Source: Aquilaria yunnanensis (Eukaryota > Streptophyta > Magnoliopsida > Malvales > Thymelaeaceae). Taken from it: DNA of 64,000 nt. The position numbers and the translations under genes were made by a program. Location: contig CM077595.1 of assembly GCA_039654915.1 (NCBI GenBank), positions 51,429,501-51,493,500 of the forward strand, read 5' to 3'. The notes below the pieces were generated by a model that saw only the letters and a list, made by a program, of their open reading frames with translations, was not told the DNA's origin and did no database searches. Below, one piece after another: positions 28,105 to 41,629 of the stretch. How positions within the stretch are numbered: position 1 is the first letter of the stretch; every line of letters starts with the position of its first letter.

Positions 28105-31100
28105 AGTTGTCACTGTTTCCATTTCATTTCAATCAAGTTGTGAATGTTTCCATTTCTTTCCAAAGAGGTTGCAAATGTTTCTATTTCATTCCAGACAATG
28201 TCTGAGTGTGTCCACTTCATTCCAAACAAGTTTTGAATGTTTCCATTCATTCCAACTAATTCTGAATGTCCCAATTTCATTCCAAAGAAGTTGTGAATGT
28301 TTCCATTTCATTCCAAACAACGTGTGAGTGTTTCCACTTCATTACAAACAAGCTGTGATTGTTTCCATTTCATTCCAAAGAAGTTGTGAATGTTTCCATT
28401 TCATTTGAAACAATTTGTGAATGTTTCCATTTCATTCCAAACACGTTTTGAATCTTTCCATTCATTCCAAACTAGTTGTGAATGTCCCCATTTCATTCCA
28501 AACAAGTTGTGAATGTTTCCATTTCATTCCAAACAAGTTGTGAAATGTTTCCATTTCATTCCAAACAAGTTTTGAATGTTTCCATTCATTCCAAACTAGT
28601 TGCGAAAGTCCCCATTTCATTCCAAACAAGTTGTGAATGTTTCCATTTCTTTCCAAACAAGTTGTGCATGTTTCAAATTCATTCCGAAGAAGTTGTGACT
28701 ATTTCCAACTCATTCCGAACAAGTTGTCACTGTTTCCATTTCATTTCAAAAAAGTTGTGAATGATTCCATTTCTTTCCAAAGAGGTTGTGAATGTTTCTA
28801 TTTCATTCCAGACAATGTGTGAGTGTGTCCACTTCATTCCAAACAAGTTTTGAATGTTTCCATTCACTCCCAACTAGTTCTGCATGTCCCAATTTCATTC
28901 CAAAGAAGTTGTGAATGTTTCCATTTCATTCCAAACAAGTTGTGAGTGTTTCCACTTCATTACAAACAAGCTGTGATTGTTTCCATTTCATTCCAAAGAA
29001 GTTGTGAATGTTTCCATTTCATTTGAAACAAGTTGTGAATGTTTCCACTTCATTCCAAACAAGTTTTGAATGTTTCCATTCATTCCAAACTAGTTGTGAA
29101 TGTCCCCATTTCATTCCAAACAAGTTGTGAATGTTTCCATTTCATTCCAAACAAGTTGTGAATGTTTCCAGTTCATTCCAAACTAGTTGTGAATGTCCCC
29201 ATTTCATTCCAAACAAGTTGTGAATGTTTCCATTTCATTCCAAACAAGTTGTGAATGTTTCCATTTCAATCAAGACTAGGTGTGAATGTTTCCATTTCAT
29301 TCCAAACAAGCTGGGAATGTTTCCATTTCATTCAAAACAAGTTGTGCATGTTTCAAATGCATTCCGAAGAAGTTGTGACTGTTTCCAACTCATTCCAAAC
29401 AAGTTCTCACTGTTTCCATTTCATTTCAAACAAGTTGTGAATGTTTCCATTTCTTTCCAAAGAGGTTGCGAATGTTTCTATTTCATTCCAAACAATGTGT
29501 GAGTGTGTGCACTTCATTCCAAACAAGTTTTGAATGTTTCCATTCATTCCAAACTAGTTCTGAATGTCCCAATTTCATTCCAAAGAAGTTGTGAATGTTT
29601 CCATTTCATTCCAAACAACATGTGAGTGTTTCCATTTCATTACAAACAAGCTTTGATTGATTCCATTTCATTCCAAACAAGTTTTGAATGTTTCCATTCA
29701 TTCCAAACTAGTTGTGAATGTCCCCATTTCATTCCAAACAAGTTGTGAATATTTCCATTTCATTCCAAACAAGTTGTGATTGTTTCAATTTCAATCCAAA
29801 CAAGTTTTGAATGTTTCCATTCATTCCAAACTAGTTGTGAATGTCCCCATTTCGTTCCAAACAAGTTGTGAATGTTTCCATTTCATTCCAAACAAGTTGT
29901 GAAAGTTTCAATTTCAATCAAAACTAGTTGTGAATGTTTCCATTTCATTCCAAACAAGTTGTGAATGTTTCCATTTCATTCCAAACAAGTTGTGCATGTT
30001 TCAAATTCAATCCGAAGAAGTCGTGACTGTTTCCAACTCATTCCAAGCAAGTTGTCACTGTTTCCATTTCATTTGAAACCAGTTGTGAACGTTTCCATTT
30101 CTTTTCAAAGAGGTTGTGAATGTTTCTATTTCTTTCCAGACAATGTGTGACTGTGTCCACTTCATTCCAAACAAGTTTTGAATGTTTCCTTTCATTCCAA
30201 ACTAGTTCTGAATGTCCCAATTTCATTCCAAAGAAGTTGTGAATGTTTCCATTTCATTCCAAACAACGTGTGAGTGTTTCCACTTCATTACAAACAAGCT
30301 GTGATTGTTTCCATTTCATTCCAAAGAAGTTGTGAATGTTTCCATTTCATTTCAAACAAGTTGTGAATGTTTCCATTTCAATCCAAACAAGTTTTGAATG
30401 TTTCCATTCATTCCAAACTAGTTGTGAATGTCCCCATTTCATTCCAAACAAGTTGTGAATGTCCCCATTTCATTCCAAACAAGTTGTGAAAGTTTCAATT
30501 TCAATCAAAACTAGTTGTGAATGTTTCCATTTCATTCCAAACAAGTTGTGCATGTTTCAAATTCATTCCGAAGAAGTTGTGACTGTTTCCAACTCATTCC
30601 AAGCAAGTTGTCACTGTTTCCATTTCATTTGAAACCAGTTGTGAACGTTTCCATTTCTTTCCAAAGATGTTGTGAATGTTTCTATTTCAATCCAGACAAT
30701 GTGTGAGTGTGTCCACTTCATTCCAAACAAGTTTTGAATGTTTCAATTCATTCCAAACTAGTTGTGCATGTCCCAATTTCATTCCAAAGAAGTTGTGAAT
30801 TTTTCCATTTCATTCCAGACAAGGTGTGAATGTTTCCACTTCATTACAAACAAGCTGTGATTGTTTCCATTTTATTCCAAAGAAGTTGTGAATGTTTCCA
30901 TTTCATTTGAAACAAGTTGTAATTGTTTCCAATTCATTCGAAATAAGTTTTGAATCTTTCCATTCATTCCAAACTAGTTGTGAATGTCCCTATTTCATTC
31001 CAAATAAGTTGTGAATGTTTCCATTTCATTCCAAATAAGTTTTGTTTCCATTCATTCTAAACTAGTTGTGAATGTCCCCATTTCATTCCAAACAAGTTGT

Positions 31101-31905
31101 GAATGTTTCTATTTCATTCCAAACAAGTTGTGAAAGTTTCAATTTCAATCAAAACTAGTTGTGAATGTTTCCATTTCATTCCAAACAAGTTGTGAATGTT
31201 TCCGTTTCTTTCGAAACAAGTTGTGCATGTTTCAAATTCATTCCGAAGAAGTTGTGACTGTTTCCAACTCATTCCAAACAAGTTGTCACTGTTTCCATTT
31301 CATTTCAAAAAAGTTGTGAATGTTTCCATTTCTTTCCAAAGAGGTTGTGAATGTTTCTATTTCAATCCAGACAATGTGTGAGTCTATCCACTTCATTCCA
31401 AACAAGTTTTGAACGTTTCCATTCATTCCAAACTAGTTGTGAGTGTCCCAATTTCATACCAAAGAAGTTATGAATGTTTACATTTCATTCCAAACAAGTT
31501 GTGAGTGTTTCCACTTCATTACAAACAAGCTGTGATTGTTTCGATTCATTCCAAAGAAGGTGTGAATGTTTCCATTTTAGTTGAAACAAGTTGTGAATGT
31601 TTCCATTTCATTCCACACAAGTTTTGAATGTTTCCATTCATTCCAAACTAGTTGTGAATGTCCCCATTTCATTCCAAACAAGTTGTGAATGTTTCCATTT
31701 CATTCCAAACAAGTTGTGAATGTTTTCATTTCATTCCAAGCAAGTTTTGAATGTTTCCATTCATTCCAAACTAGTTGTGAATGTCCCCATTTCATTCCAA
31801 ACAAGTTGTGAATGTTTCCATTTCAATCAAGACTAGTTGTGATTGTTTCCATTTCATTCCAAACAAGTTGTGAATGTTTCCATTTCATTCAAAACAGGTT
31901 GTGCA
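28105..31905 (+). repeat. 31-bp satellite array, block S2
   Basis: About 123 monomers in the same orientation as S1. The CCGAAGA marker monomer occurs near 28685, 29363, 30010, 30566 and 31241, always followed by GTCACTG, TTTCTTTCCAAAGAGG and CCAGACAATGTGTGAG monomers in the same order. The HOR period is therefore about 18-22 monomers. Confidence 0.96.
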
Positions 31906-33354
31906 TGAAGATTTTCAGGATCTTATGATAACATACTTTTATGTTATCACCTCATTTATATGCCACATGCATATTTGTTCATTTGAATTCAACATGGATA
32001 TAGATATACATAATACTAAATCTTTAACATATTATTCATGCAGTTGATATAACATGCTATATAATATATCAATTTTACATACATGTCGTGTCAAATAAAT
32101 CCTAGCATGCTACTAAAAACATTCATGTAAATAATTCAAACCTAGCATGCTACTAAACCAAGAGAGAATGTGCACCTTTCTTCTTGGTTATCTTTGGTGA
32201 AAACTTAAGGGAGAACTTGATCTTAGAGGGGCACCTTGAAGCTTGAATAGAGATGAACAATCTCTATGTAAATCCACCCACAATGCTCTCAAGAAGTGTT
32301 TAATATTTCGGCCTCTAAAGGAAATAGAAGGAGAACAATTTTCTCTCAAGAAAATGGAGCAAATAGAGTGCAAATTCGTGCTTAAAATGGCCAGCCACTA
32401 AAGGCTATTTATAGATGACCAAAAGGCATACCTTTACACCAAGAAAGGTGTCTTTTAAGCCAAAGAACAGTTCCTTTGGCTAAGGGTCATGTATGGTGGC
32501 GAAAATACATGTCTTTTAGCCAAGGAACACTTCCTTTGGCCTATAACCACCCATAACTACCTTATGGGCGAAAATACATGTCTTTTAGCCAAGGAACACT
32601 TCCTTTAGCCTATAACCACCCCATAACTACCTTGTGGGCGAAAATACATGTCCCTTGAAGTCATAGGACATCACTCTTGGTGCAATAACCACCCCAACCA
32701 CCCTCATGACCGAATATACATGTCTTTTCACTCAAGGAACACTTCCTTTGGATGAAAGGACATGTTCTTTTAGCCAATAGTCATCTCTTTTGATGAAGAG
32801 ACATACCTTTACACAAAAGATGTGTCTGTTGGTAGTTTTGAGCTAAAAGCAAGGTGAGCCGGCACAAAGCTAGCTCATTATACTACTTATGGACCATTGA
32901 GCTCCTTTGAGCTCCAACCAAGCACCATGAACTGAGGTCCAACTCCTAGAGCTGACCTAGAGCTAGAGTTAGCTGCTCTCAGCTGAAGTGAACTGAAGTC
33001 CAGCTACACTCAGCCACCAAAAGCTGAAGTGAGCTAACTTGAGCTGAGTTGAGCTAACTTGAGCTAACTTGAGATGAAGTCCTGCTACTTTGAGCTACTT
33101 ATAGCTGAAGTAAGCTGACTTGAGCTGAAGTCTAGCTACATTCAGCTACTAGAAGCTGACTTGAGCTGACTTGAGCTGACTTGAGCTAACTTGAGCTGAA
33201 GTCCAGCTATTTTGAGCTACTTATAGCTGAAGTGAGCTGACTTGAGCTAAAGGGAGCTACTTCTAGCTGCCTTAGATAGCTATTCCAGCTAGAGTTAGCT
33301 CAATGAGCTTAAATCTTATCTTAAAAGGATCTTGGTGCGTCAAGAATTCCAACA
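31906..33354 (-). repeat. Solo LTR, family B (1449 bp)
   Basis: A complete family B LTR on the minus strand, TGTTGGAATTC end at 33354 and CTTCA end at 31906, with satellite on both sides. The flanks are GTGCA (31901-31905) and GTGCC (33355-33359), a 5-bp TSD with one change. The split monomer reads on as the CCGAAGA-preceding unit. It is the product of LTR-LTR recombination. Confidence 0.95.
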
Positions 33355-36333
33355 GTGCCTGTTTCACATTCATTCCGAAGATGTTGTGACTGTTTCCAAG
33401 TCATTCCAAACAAGTTGTCACTGTTTCCATTTCATTTCAAACAAGTTGTGAATGTTTCCATTTCTTTCCAAAGAGGATGTGAATGTTTCTATTTCATTCC
33501 AAACAATGTGTGAGTGTGTCCACCTCATTCCAAACAAGTTTTGAATGTTTCCATTCACTCCAAACTAGTTCTGAATGTCCCAATTTCATTCCAAAGAAGT
33601 TGTGAATGTTTCCATTTCATTCCAAACAAGTTGTGAGTGTTTCCACTTCATTAAAAACAAGCTGTGATTGTTTCCATTTCATTCCAAAGAAGTTGTGAAT
33701 CTTTCCATTTCATTTAAAACATGTTGTGAATGTTTCCACTTCATTCAAAACAAGTTTTGAATGTTTCCATTCATTCCAAACTAGTTGTGAATGTCCCCAT
33801 TTCATTCCAAACAAGTTGTGAATGTTTCCATTTCATTCCAAATAAGTTGTGAATGTTTCCATTTCATTCCAAACTAGTTGTGAATGTCTCCATTTCATTC
33901 CAAACAAGTTGTGAATGTTTCCATTTCATTCCAAACAAGTTTTGAATGTTTCCATTCATTCCAAACTAGTTGTGAATGTCCCCATTTCATTGCAAACAAG
34001 TTGTGAATGTTTCGATTTCATTCCAAACAAGTTGTGCGTGTTTCAAATTCATTACGAAGAAATTGTTACTGTTTCCAACTCATTCCAAACTAGTTGTGAA
34101 TGTTTCCATTTCATTCCAATGAAGCTGTGAATGTTATAATTTCATTCCAAACAAGTTGTGAATGTTTCCATTTCATTCCAAACAAGTTGTGAATGTTTCC
34201 ATTCATTCCAAACAAGTTGTGAATGTTTCCATTCATTCCGAATTAGTTGTGAAGGTTTCAATTTCATTCCAAACAAGTGGTTTATGTTTCCATTTCATTC
34301 CAAACAAGTTTTGCGTGTTTCAAATTCATTCCAAACAGGTTGTGAACGTTTCCATTTCATTCCAAAGAAGTTTTGAATGTTTCCATTTCATTCCAAACAA
34401 GTTGTGATTGTTTCCATTTCATTCCAAACAACTTGTGAATGTTTCCATTTCATTCCAAACAAGTTGTGAGTGTTCCAATTTCATTCCAAACAAGTTGTGA
34501 ATGTTCGCATTTCATTCTAAAGAAGTTTTGAATGTTTCCATTCACTCCAAACTACTAGGGAATGTTCCCATTTCACTCCAAATAAGTTGTGAATGATTCC
34601 ATTTCATTCCAAACAAGTTGTTAATGTTTCCTCTTCATTCCAAACAAGTTGTGAATGTTTCCACTTCATTACAAACAGATTGTGAATGTTTCAACTTCAT
34701 TCCAAACAAGTTGTGAAAGTTTTGATTTCATTCCAAACAGCTTGTGAATGTTTCCATTTCATTCCAAACAACTTTTGAATGTTTCCTCTTCATTCCAAAC
34801 ACGTTGTGAATGTTTCCACTTCATTACAAACAAGTTTTGATTGTTTCCACTTTATTCAAAACAAATTGTGAGTGTTTCTGATTCATTCCAAACCAGTTCT
34901 GAATCTTTCCGTTTCATTCAAAAGAAGTTGTGAGGGTTTCCATTTCATTCCAACCAGCTTGTGAATGTTTCCATTTCATTCCAATGAAGTTGTGAATGTT
35001 TCCATTCATTCCAAACAAGTTGTCAATGTTTCCTTTTCATTCCAAACAACTTGTGAATGTTTCCATTTCCTTCCAAACAAGTTGTGAATGTTTCAAATTC
35101 ATTCCAAACAAGTTGTGAATGTTTCCAGTTCATTCCAAACAAGTTGTGAATGTTTCCATTTTATTCCACACAAGTCGTGAATGTTCCAATTTCATTCCAA
35201 ACAAGTTGTGAATGTTCCAATTTCATTCCAAACAAGTTGTGAACAATTCCATTTCATTCCAAACATTTTTTGAATGTTTCCATTCACTCCAAACTAGTTG
35301 TGATTGTCGCCATTTCATTCCAAATAAGTTGCGAATGTTTCCATTTCATTCCAAATAAGTTGTGAAAGTTTCCACTTCATTCCAAACAAGTCGTGAATGT
35401 TTCCAGTTCATTACAAACAAGTTTTGAATGTTTCCACTTCTTTCCAAACAAATTGTGAACGTTTCCATTTCATTCCAAACAAGTTGTGAATCTTTCCATT
35501 TCATTCCAAATAAGTTGTGAATGTTTTCAATTCATTCCAAATAAGTTGTGAATGTTTTGATTCATTGCAAACTATTATTGAATGTTTCGACTTCGTTCCA
35601 ACCAAGTTGTGAATGTTTCCATTTCATTCCAAACAAGCTGTGAATATATCTATTCATTCCAAACTAGTTGTGAGTGTTACCATTTCAATCCAAACAAGTT
35701 GTTACAATTTCAATTTCATTACAAACAAGTTGTGAATGTTTCCATTTCATTCCAAACGAGTTGTGAATGTTCCAATTTCATTCCAAACAAGTTGTGAATG
35801 TTTCCACTTCATTCAAAATGAAGTGTGAATGTTTACACTTCATTCCAAAACAAGTTCTGAATGTTTCCACCTCATTCCAAACAAGTTGTGAATGTTTCCA
35901 TTTCATTCCAATGAAGGTGTGAATTTTATAATTTCATTCCAAACAAGTTGTGAAAGTTTCCGTTTCATTCCAAACAAGTTGTGAATGTTTCCATTCATTC
36001 CGAACTAGTTGTGAATGTTTCCATTTCATTCCAAACAAGTTATGCGTGCTTCAAATTCATTCCAAACAAGTTGTGAATGTTTCCATTTCATTCCAAACAA
36101 GTAGTGATTGTTTCCATTTCATTCCAAAGTAGTTGTGAATATTTCTAGTTCATTCCAAACAAGTTGTGAATGTTCGAATTTCATTCCAAACAAGTTGTGA
36201 ATGTTATCATTTCATTCCAAACAAGTTTTGAAGGTTTCCATTCACTCCAAACTAGTTGGGAATGTCCCCATTTCATTCCATATAGGTTGTGAATGTTTTG
36301 ATTTCATTCCAAACAAGTTGTGAATGTTTCCTC
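33355..36333 (+). repeat. 31-bp satellite array, block S3
   Basis: About 96 monomers. The left 0.7 kb continues the S2 higher-order pattern (CCGAAGA at 33373, a variant near 34050). Beyond about 34100 the monomers are more diverse and I see no clear higher-order period. Confidence 0.95.
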
Positions 36334-37763
36334 TATTGGAATTCTTGGCACACCAAGATCCTTTTAAGGTAGGATTTGAGCTCATTGAGCTAACTCTAGC
36401 TTGAACAGCTATCTAAGGCAGCTAGAAGTAGCTCCCTTTAGCTCAAGTTAGCTTATGTCAGCTCACTGCAGCTATAAGTAGCTCAGAGTAGCTGGACTTC
36501 AGCTCAAGTCAGCTCACTTCAGCTATAAGTAGCTCAAAGTAGCTGGACTTCAGCTCAACTTAGCTTAAGTCAGCTCACTTCAGCTATAAGTGGCTCAAAG
36601 TAGCTGGACTTCAGCTCAAGTTAGCTCAAGTCAGCTCAAGTCAGCTCACTTCAGCTTCTGGTAGCTGAGTGTAGCTGGACTTCAATTCACTTCAGCTGAG
36701 AGCAGCTAACTCCAGCTCAAGGTCAGCTCTAGGAGCTGGACCTCAGTTCATGGTGCTTGGTTGGAGCTCAAAGGAGCTCAATGGTGCATAAGTAGCATAG
36801 TGAGCTAGCTTTGTGCCAGCTCACCTTGCTTTTAGCTCAAAACCACCAAGAGACACATCTTTTGTGTAAAGGTATGTCTCTTCATCAAAAGAGATGACTA
36901 TTGGCTAAAAGAACATGTCCTTTCATCCAAAGGAAGTGTTCCTTGAGTGAAAAGACATGTATATTCGGCCATAAGGTCGTTATGGGGTGGTTATAGGCCA
37001 AAAGAAGTGTTCCTTGGCTCTAAAAGACATGTATTTTCGCCCATAAGGTAGTTATGGGTGGTTATAGGCCAAAGGAAGTGTTCCTTGGCTCTAAAAGACA
37101 TGTATTTTCGCCCATAAGGTAGTTATGGGTGGTTATAGGCTAAAGGAAGTGTTTCTTGGCTAAAAGACATGTATTTTCGCCACCATACATGACCCTTAGC
37201 CAAAGGAAGTGTTCTTTGGCTTAAAAGACACCTTTCTTGGTGTAAAGGTGTGCCTTTTGGTCATCTATAAATAGCCTTTAGTGGCTGGCCATTTTAAGCA
37301 CGAATTTGGCATTCAATTTGCTCCATTTTTCTTGAGAGAAAAATCTCCTTCTTCCTTTCTTTTAGTGGCCGAAATATTAGACATCATTTTAGAGCATTGT
37401 GGGTGGAATTACATTGAGATTATTCATCTCAATTCAAGCTTCAAGGTGCACCTCTAAGATCAAGTTCTTCCCCAACTTTTTGCCAAAGAGAACTAAGAAG
37501 AAAGGTGCACACCTCTTTCTTGGTTTAGTAGCATGTTAGGTTTCATTCATTATTTACATGAATGTTCTTAGTAGCATGGTAGGTTTCGTATGCCACAATA
37601 TGTATGTAAAACTAACATGCTATATCAAATGGACAAAATATGTAAATAAATTAAAATAATACTTGCTTATATTCATGTTGAACTCTAATGAACTAATATG
37701 CTTGTGGCATATACATGGGTAGATAACATAAGAGTATGTTATCATGAGATCCTGAAATCTTCA
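36334..37763 (+). repeat. Solo LTR, family B (1430 bp)
   Basis: A complete family B LTR on the + strand. The first bases are TATTGGAATTC (usual TGTTGG, one change) and the end is GAAATCTTCA. A perfect 5-bp TSD, TCCTC, lies at 36329-36333 and 37764-37768. AGCT-rich U3 and 71-bp repeats are present. Confidence 0.96.
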
Positions 37764-38232
37764 TCCTCTTCGTTCCAAAGAACTTGTGATTGTTTCCACT
37801 TCACTACAAAGAAGTTGTGAATGTTTCCACTTTATTCCAAACAAGTTATGAATGTTTCCATTTCATTCCAAACAAGCTGTGAATGTTTCCATTTAATTCC
37901 AAAGAAGTTGTAAATGTTTCCATTTCATTCCAAACAAGTTGTGAATGTTTCCGTTTCATTCCGATGAAGTTGTGAATGTTTCAATTTCATTCGAAACAAG
38001 TTGTGAATGTTTCCATTTCATTCTGAACAACTTGTGAAAGTTTTCATTCATTCCGAACTAGTTGTGAATGTTTCCATTTCATTCTAAACAAGTTATGAAT
38101 GTTTTCATTTCATTGCAAACAAGTTGTGTGTGCTTCAAATTCATTCCAAACAAGTTATGAATGTTTCCATTTCATTCCAAACAAGTTGTGATTGCTTCCA
38201 TTTCATTCCAAACAAGTTGTGAATGTTTCCAT
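37764..38232 (+). repeat. 31-bp satellite array, block S4
   Basis: About 15 monomers in the same orientation. It ends at 38232 in CCAT, followed by four non-satellite bases (AACG) and the broken tip of a family A LTR. Confidence 0.93.
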
Positions 38233-38236
38233 AACG

Positions 38237-39487
38237 TGTTGTGCCCAAAAGCCAATCATGAGATGATTGTATTTTTGCACATTGAGTCATGATATTTTAT
38301 TAAGGCATTAATCTAGCAATTATGTTTGTTGTTTTGTTTCTACGTAACTTAACAAACATAATTGTAATCCTAGAATAATGATATTCTTAAACGTCCCTGG
38401 CCTAGTGTTATTGTGGAGCGGGTTGCAATAATACATAACGACTAGCATATGTGGAGACTAATATGAGATATGTAGTCTACATATGGGTACAAGTTGGAGA
38501 ACTTGTGTACTGGACCGAGCCACCATGAGAACACTACATGGATCGTTATATGAGTGTCATAAGTGATTCTCATAGTGATCATGGTATATGTAGTCCTTCG
38601 ACCTAAGATCATCAAGGTTCCCTACATGTGAGTCACATACTTTGATACTTTCCTTTGTTGCTTGTAACTGAGTGAACTTGAAGGAGGTCATTGGGTATGT
38701 CACATATCATGCGGAGGGATTTGTATGATCAAGATGGGATTTGTCCCTCCTATGTAACGGGAGTGATATCTTCGGGCCCCTTGATAGAGTAAGACTTAGA
38801 AAAATGCATGGTCATGCTCAGATGAGTTGATATACGATATCAATGTCATCAGTTTAAGTTGGTCTACTCGGTAATCAAGAAACCAAAGATTGGGCTATAC
38901 GAGAGTGACACATTCCATGTCTCGTGCTTAGTCTTGATATCTTGGACAAAGGGACAATGGCATATATCGGTGATGATCATAAAGGTTTAGTCAAATCATC
39001 GACAATCTTGTCACTTGGGTAACAATGATGTGTTACTAGACAACGCTCATTGCTTATGATCATAAATGTGATTTATGATCATTGCCAACGTGGTAAGAGC
39101 CTATTGGGTCACACACATAGAGCTATTTGGATCATTAGAGTGCATGGGCTAATAATTTGGGTTTTGGTTTCACAATAATTTTGTATTAATAATGGGGCCC
39201 AATAGTTGAGCCATTATTAAGCCCAAAATTAAAGCCTAATTGGATTAGGGCTTTGAAACCTATTAGGCCTGCAAGTTGAGTCTCACTATAAATATAACTT
39301 CTAGTGAGAAATTCGTAGGTCTCCTTGCCCTAGCCTCCCAAAAGGACAGCCGTACTCTTCTCTTGCAATTCCTTGGAGGACTAGCACTGCGAGCGCAAGA
39401 GAAACGCATCTGCCGGGACATGGTGGAAGCGTGGTCATCCCGAGAGGCTCGTGTGGATACCATAGAGAGCCTGAACACGTCAACTGT
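38237..39487 (+). repeat. Partial family A LTR, inverted relative to A2 body
   Basis: The start reads TGTTGTGCCC, lacking six bases (AGTATT) of the usual tip. It continues colinear with the LTR to CGTCAACTGT and then switches to minus-strand pol at about 39488. The last roughly 160 bp of the LTR are missing. Confidence 0.92.
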
Positions 39488-39488
39488 G

Positions 39489-41629
39489 CATTTCCCTAGC
39501 CAAGTCTTCACAGACTGTAGCTCAGGAATGTCATTCCCGATGGGTAGTATGTCATCTACATACAACGCCAAGAAAACAATAGCGCTCCCACTAACCTTCT
39601 TGTAGACACAAGGTTCATCTTCATTTTTGATAAAACCAAACTCTTTGATTGCATCATCAAAATGAAGATTCCAACTTTGAGAAGCTTGCTTCAGTCCATA
39701 AATGGACCTTTGCAACTTGCACACTTTATTGGCATTCTCAGGAGTGACAAAACCCTTAGGTTGTGTCATGTACACATCCTCAAGTAGCTTTCCATTTAGG
39801 AATGCAATTTTGACATCCATTTGCCATATCTCATAATCATAGTGTGCAATAATAGCAAACAAAATTTGGATGGATTTAAGCATAGCAACTGGTGAAAAAG
39901 TTTCATCATAGTCAATACCATGAATTTGCTTGAAACCTTTTGCAACCAATCGTCCCTTAAAGGTAATCACATTACCATCCACGTCAGTTTTCTTCTTGAA
40001 AACTCATTTGCACCCTATGGGTTTTACCCCTTTAGGTGGGTCAACCAAAGTCCATACTTGGTTTTCATACATGGATTCCATCTCGGATTTCATGGCCACT
40101 AGCCACTTCTCAGAGTCAGGCCCCAACATAGCTTGTTGGTAGGTTGTGGGCTCATCCTGATCCATGAGCAGCACATCACTGGTGTGAGTCACGAGAAATC
40201 CATATCTCTCGGGCTTACGCCAAATCCTACCAGACCTACGTGGGCTCTGTGCAACAGGAACAAACTCTTGAACAACATCTTGCGGTGTCTGTTCAGGTTC
40301 CATCTCAGGTTCGATGTCTCCTTGTTGTTCTTGAATTTCTTCAAGTTCTACTTTCCTCCCACTAGTTGCTTTAGAGATAAACTCTTTCTCCAAAAAGACA
40401 CCAGTTCGAGCAACAAACACTTTTTGCTCAGAAGGATTGTAGAAATAGTAACCCTTTGTTTCTTTGGGATACCCAACAAAAAGACATTTTTGAGATTTGG
40501 GCCCTAGTTTGTCAAAGGATTGACGTTTCACATAAGCGTCACAGCCCCAAATCTTCATAAAAGACAAATTGGGACGCCTCCCACTCCATATCTCATATGG
40601 TGTCTTTTGAACAGATTTAGATGGAACTCGGTTTAGTATAAAAGTGGCTGTCTCTAGAGCATGTCCCCAAAAGGAGTTTGGAAGGTCAGCTTGACTCATC
40701 ATAGAGCGAACCATGTCTTACAGAGTTCGATTTCTCCTTTCAGATACACCATTCCATTGAGGTGTACCTAGTGGAGTGAGTTGTGATACTATACCACACT
40801 CCTTCAGATAGTCAAGGAATTCTCGATCCAAGTACTCTCCACCTCAATCTGATCGAAGCATTTTGATACTCTTCCCGAGTTGATTCTCTAGTTCATTCTT
40901 GAATTCTTTGAACTTTTCAAAGGATTCTGACTTGTGTCTCATGAGATACACATAGCCATATCTACTGAAGTCATCAGTGAAAGTAATGAAGTATTGGAAA
41001 CCTCCTCTAGCTTGTGTAGACATAAGGCCACATACATCACTATGTATGAGTCCTAGTAAGTCATTAGCCCTTTCACTTTGCCCTGTGAATGGGGCTTTGG
41101 TCATCTTGCCCAACAAACATGACTCATATGTCTCATATGATTCAAAATCAAATGAGTCCAAGAGTCCATCCTTATCGAGCTTGGATATGCGGGTCTCATT
41201 TATATGGCCCAAGCGACAGTGCCAGAGATAGGTCGGGTTTGAATCATTTAATCTGACCTTCTTGGTATTCACATTATAGATTAGATCTTCGAGGTCTAGA
41301 ACATACAACCCATTGCTAAGTTGAGCACTACCATAAAAAATTTCATTCAAATAAATAGAACAACATTTGTCCTTTATTATAAATGAAAAACCTTTATTGT
41401 CCAAACAAGAAACAAAAATCAAATTTCTACTAATAGTAGGCACAAAGTAGCAGTTGTCTAATTCTAAAACTAATCCACTAGGCAAAATGAGAACATAAGT
41501 CCCTACGGCTAAGGCAGCAACCCTTGCTCCATTTTCAACACGTAGGTCCACTTCACCTCGGACCAATCTTCTACTTCTACTTAGATCCTGCACATTTGCA
41601 CAAATGTGAGATCCACATCCAGTATCCAA
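39489..41629 (-). pseudogene. Decayed copia pol (A2)
   Basis: It aligns with A1 pol from DTG to mid-RT. Breaks: an Arg codon of the second catalytic-Asp motif is TGA (40844), a Leu codon before DMVRSMM is TAA (near 40717), and a Trp codon in the KWVF motif is TGA (near 40004). The first Cys of the integrase CxxC is Tyr (ETYESC). RT is cut at 39488, after LQSVKTWLGKC; the YVDD box is still present just before. RNase H is absent. The frame from 39982 runs by chance into the inverted LTR. Confidence 0.93.

Noticed and set aside
29228..29258. Relation of the monomer to human satellite II/III (GGAAT)n
   Set aside because: The TTCCA likeness is limited to about 15 bp and such simple repeats arise independently. 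The surroundings are plant retrotransposons.
39263..39982. A 239-codon frame with RT followed by unrelated residues
   Set aside because: It is the A2 RT remnant running by chance into the inverted LTR at 39488, not a new fusion gene.
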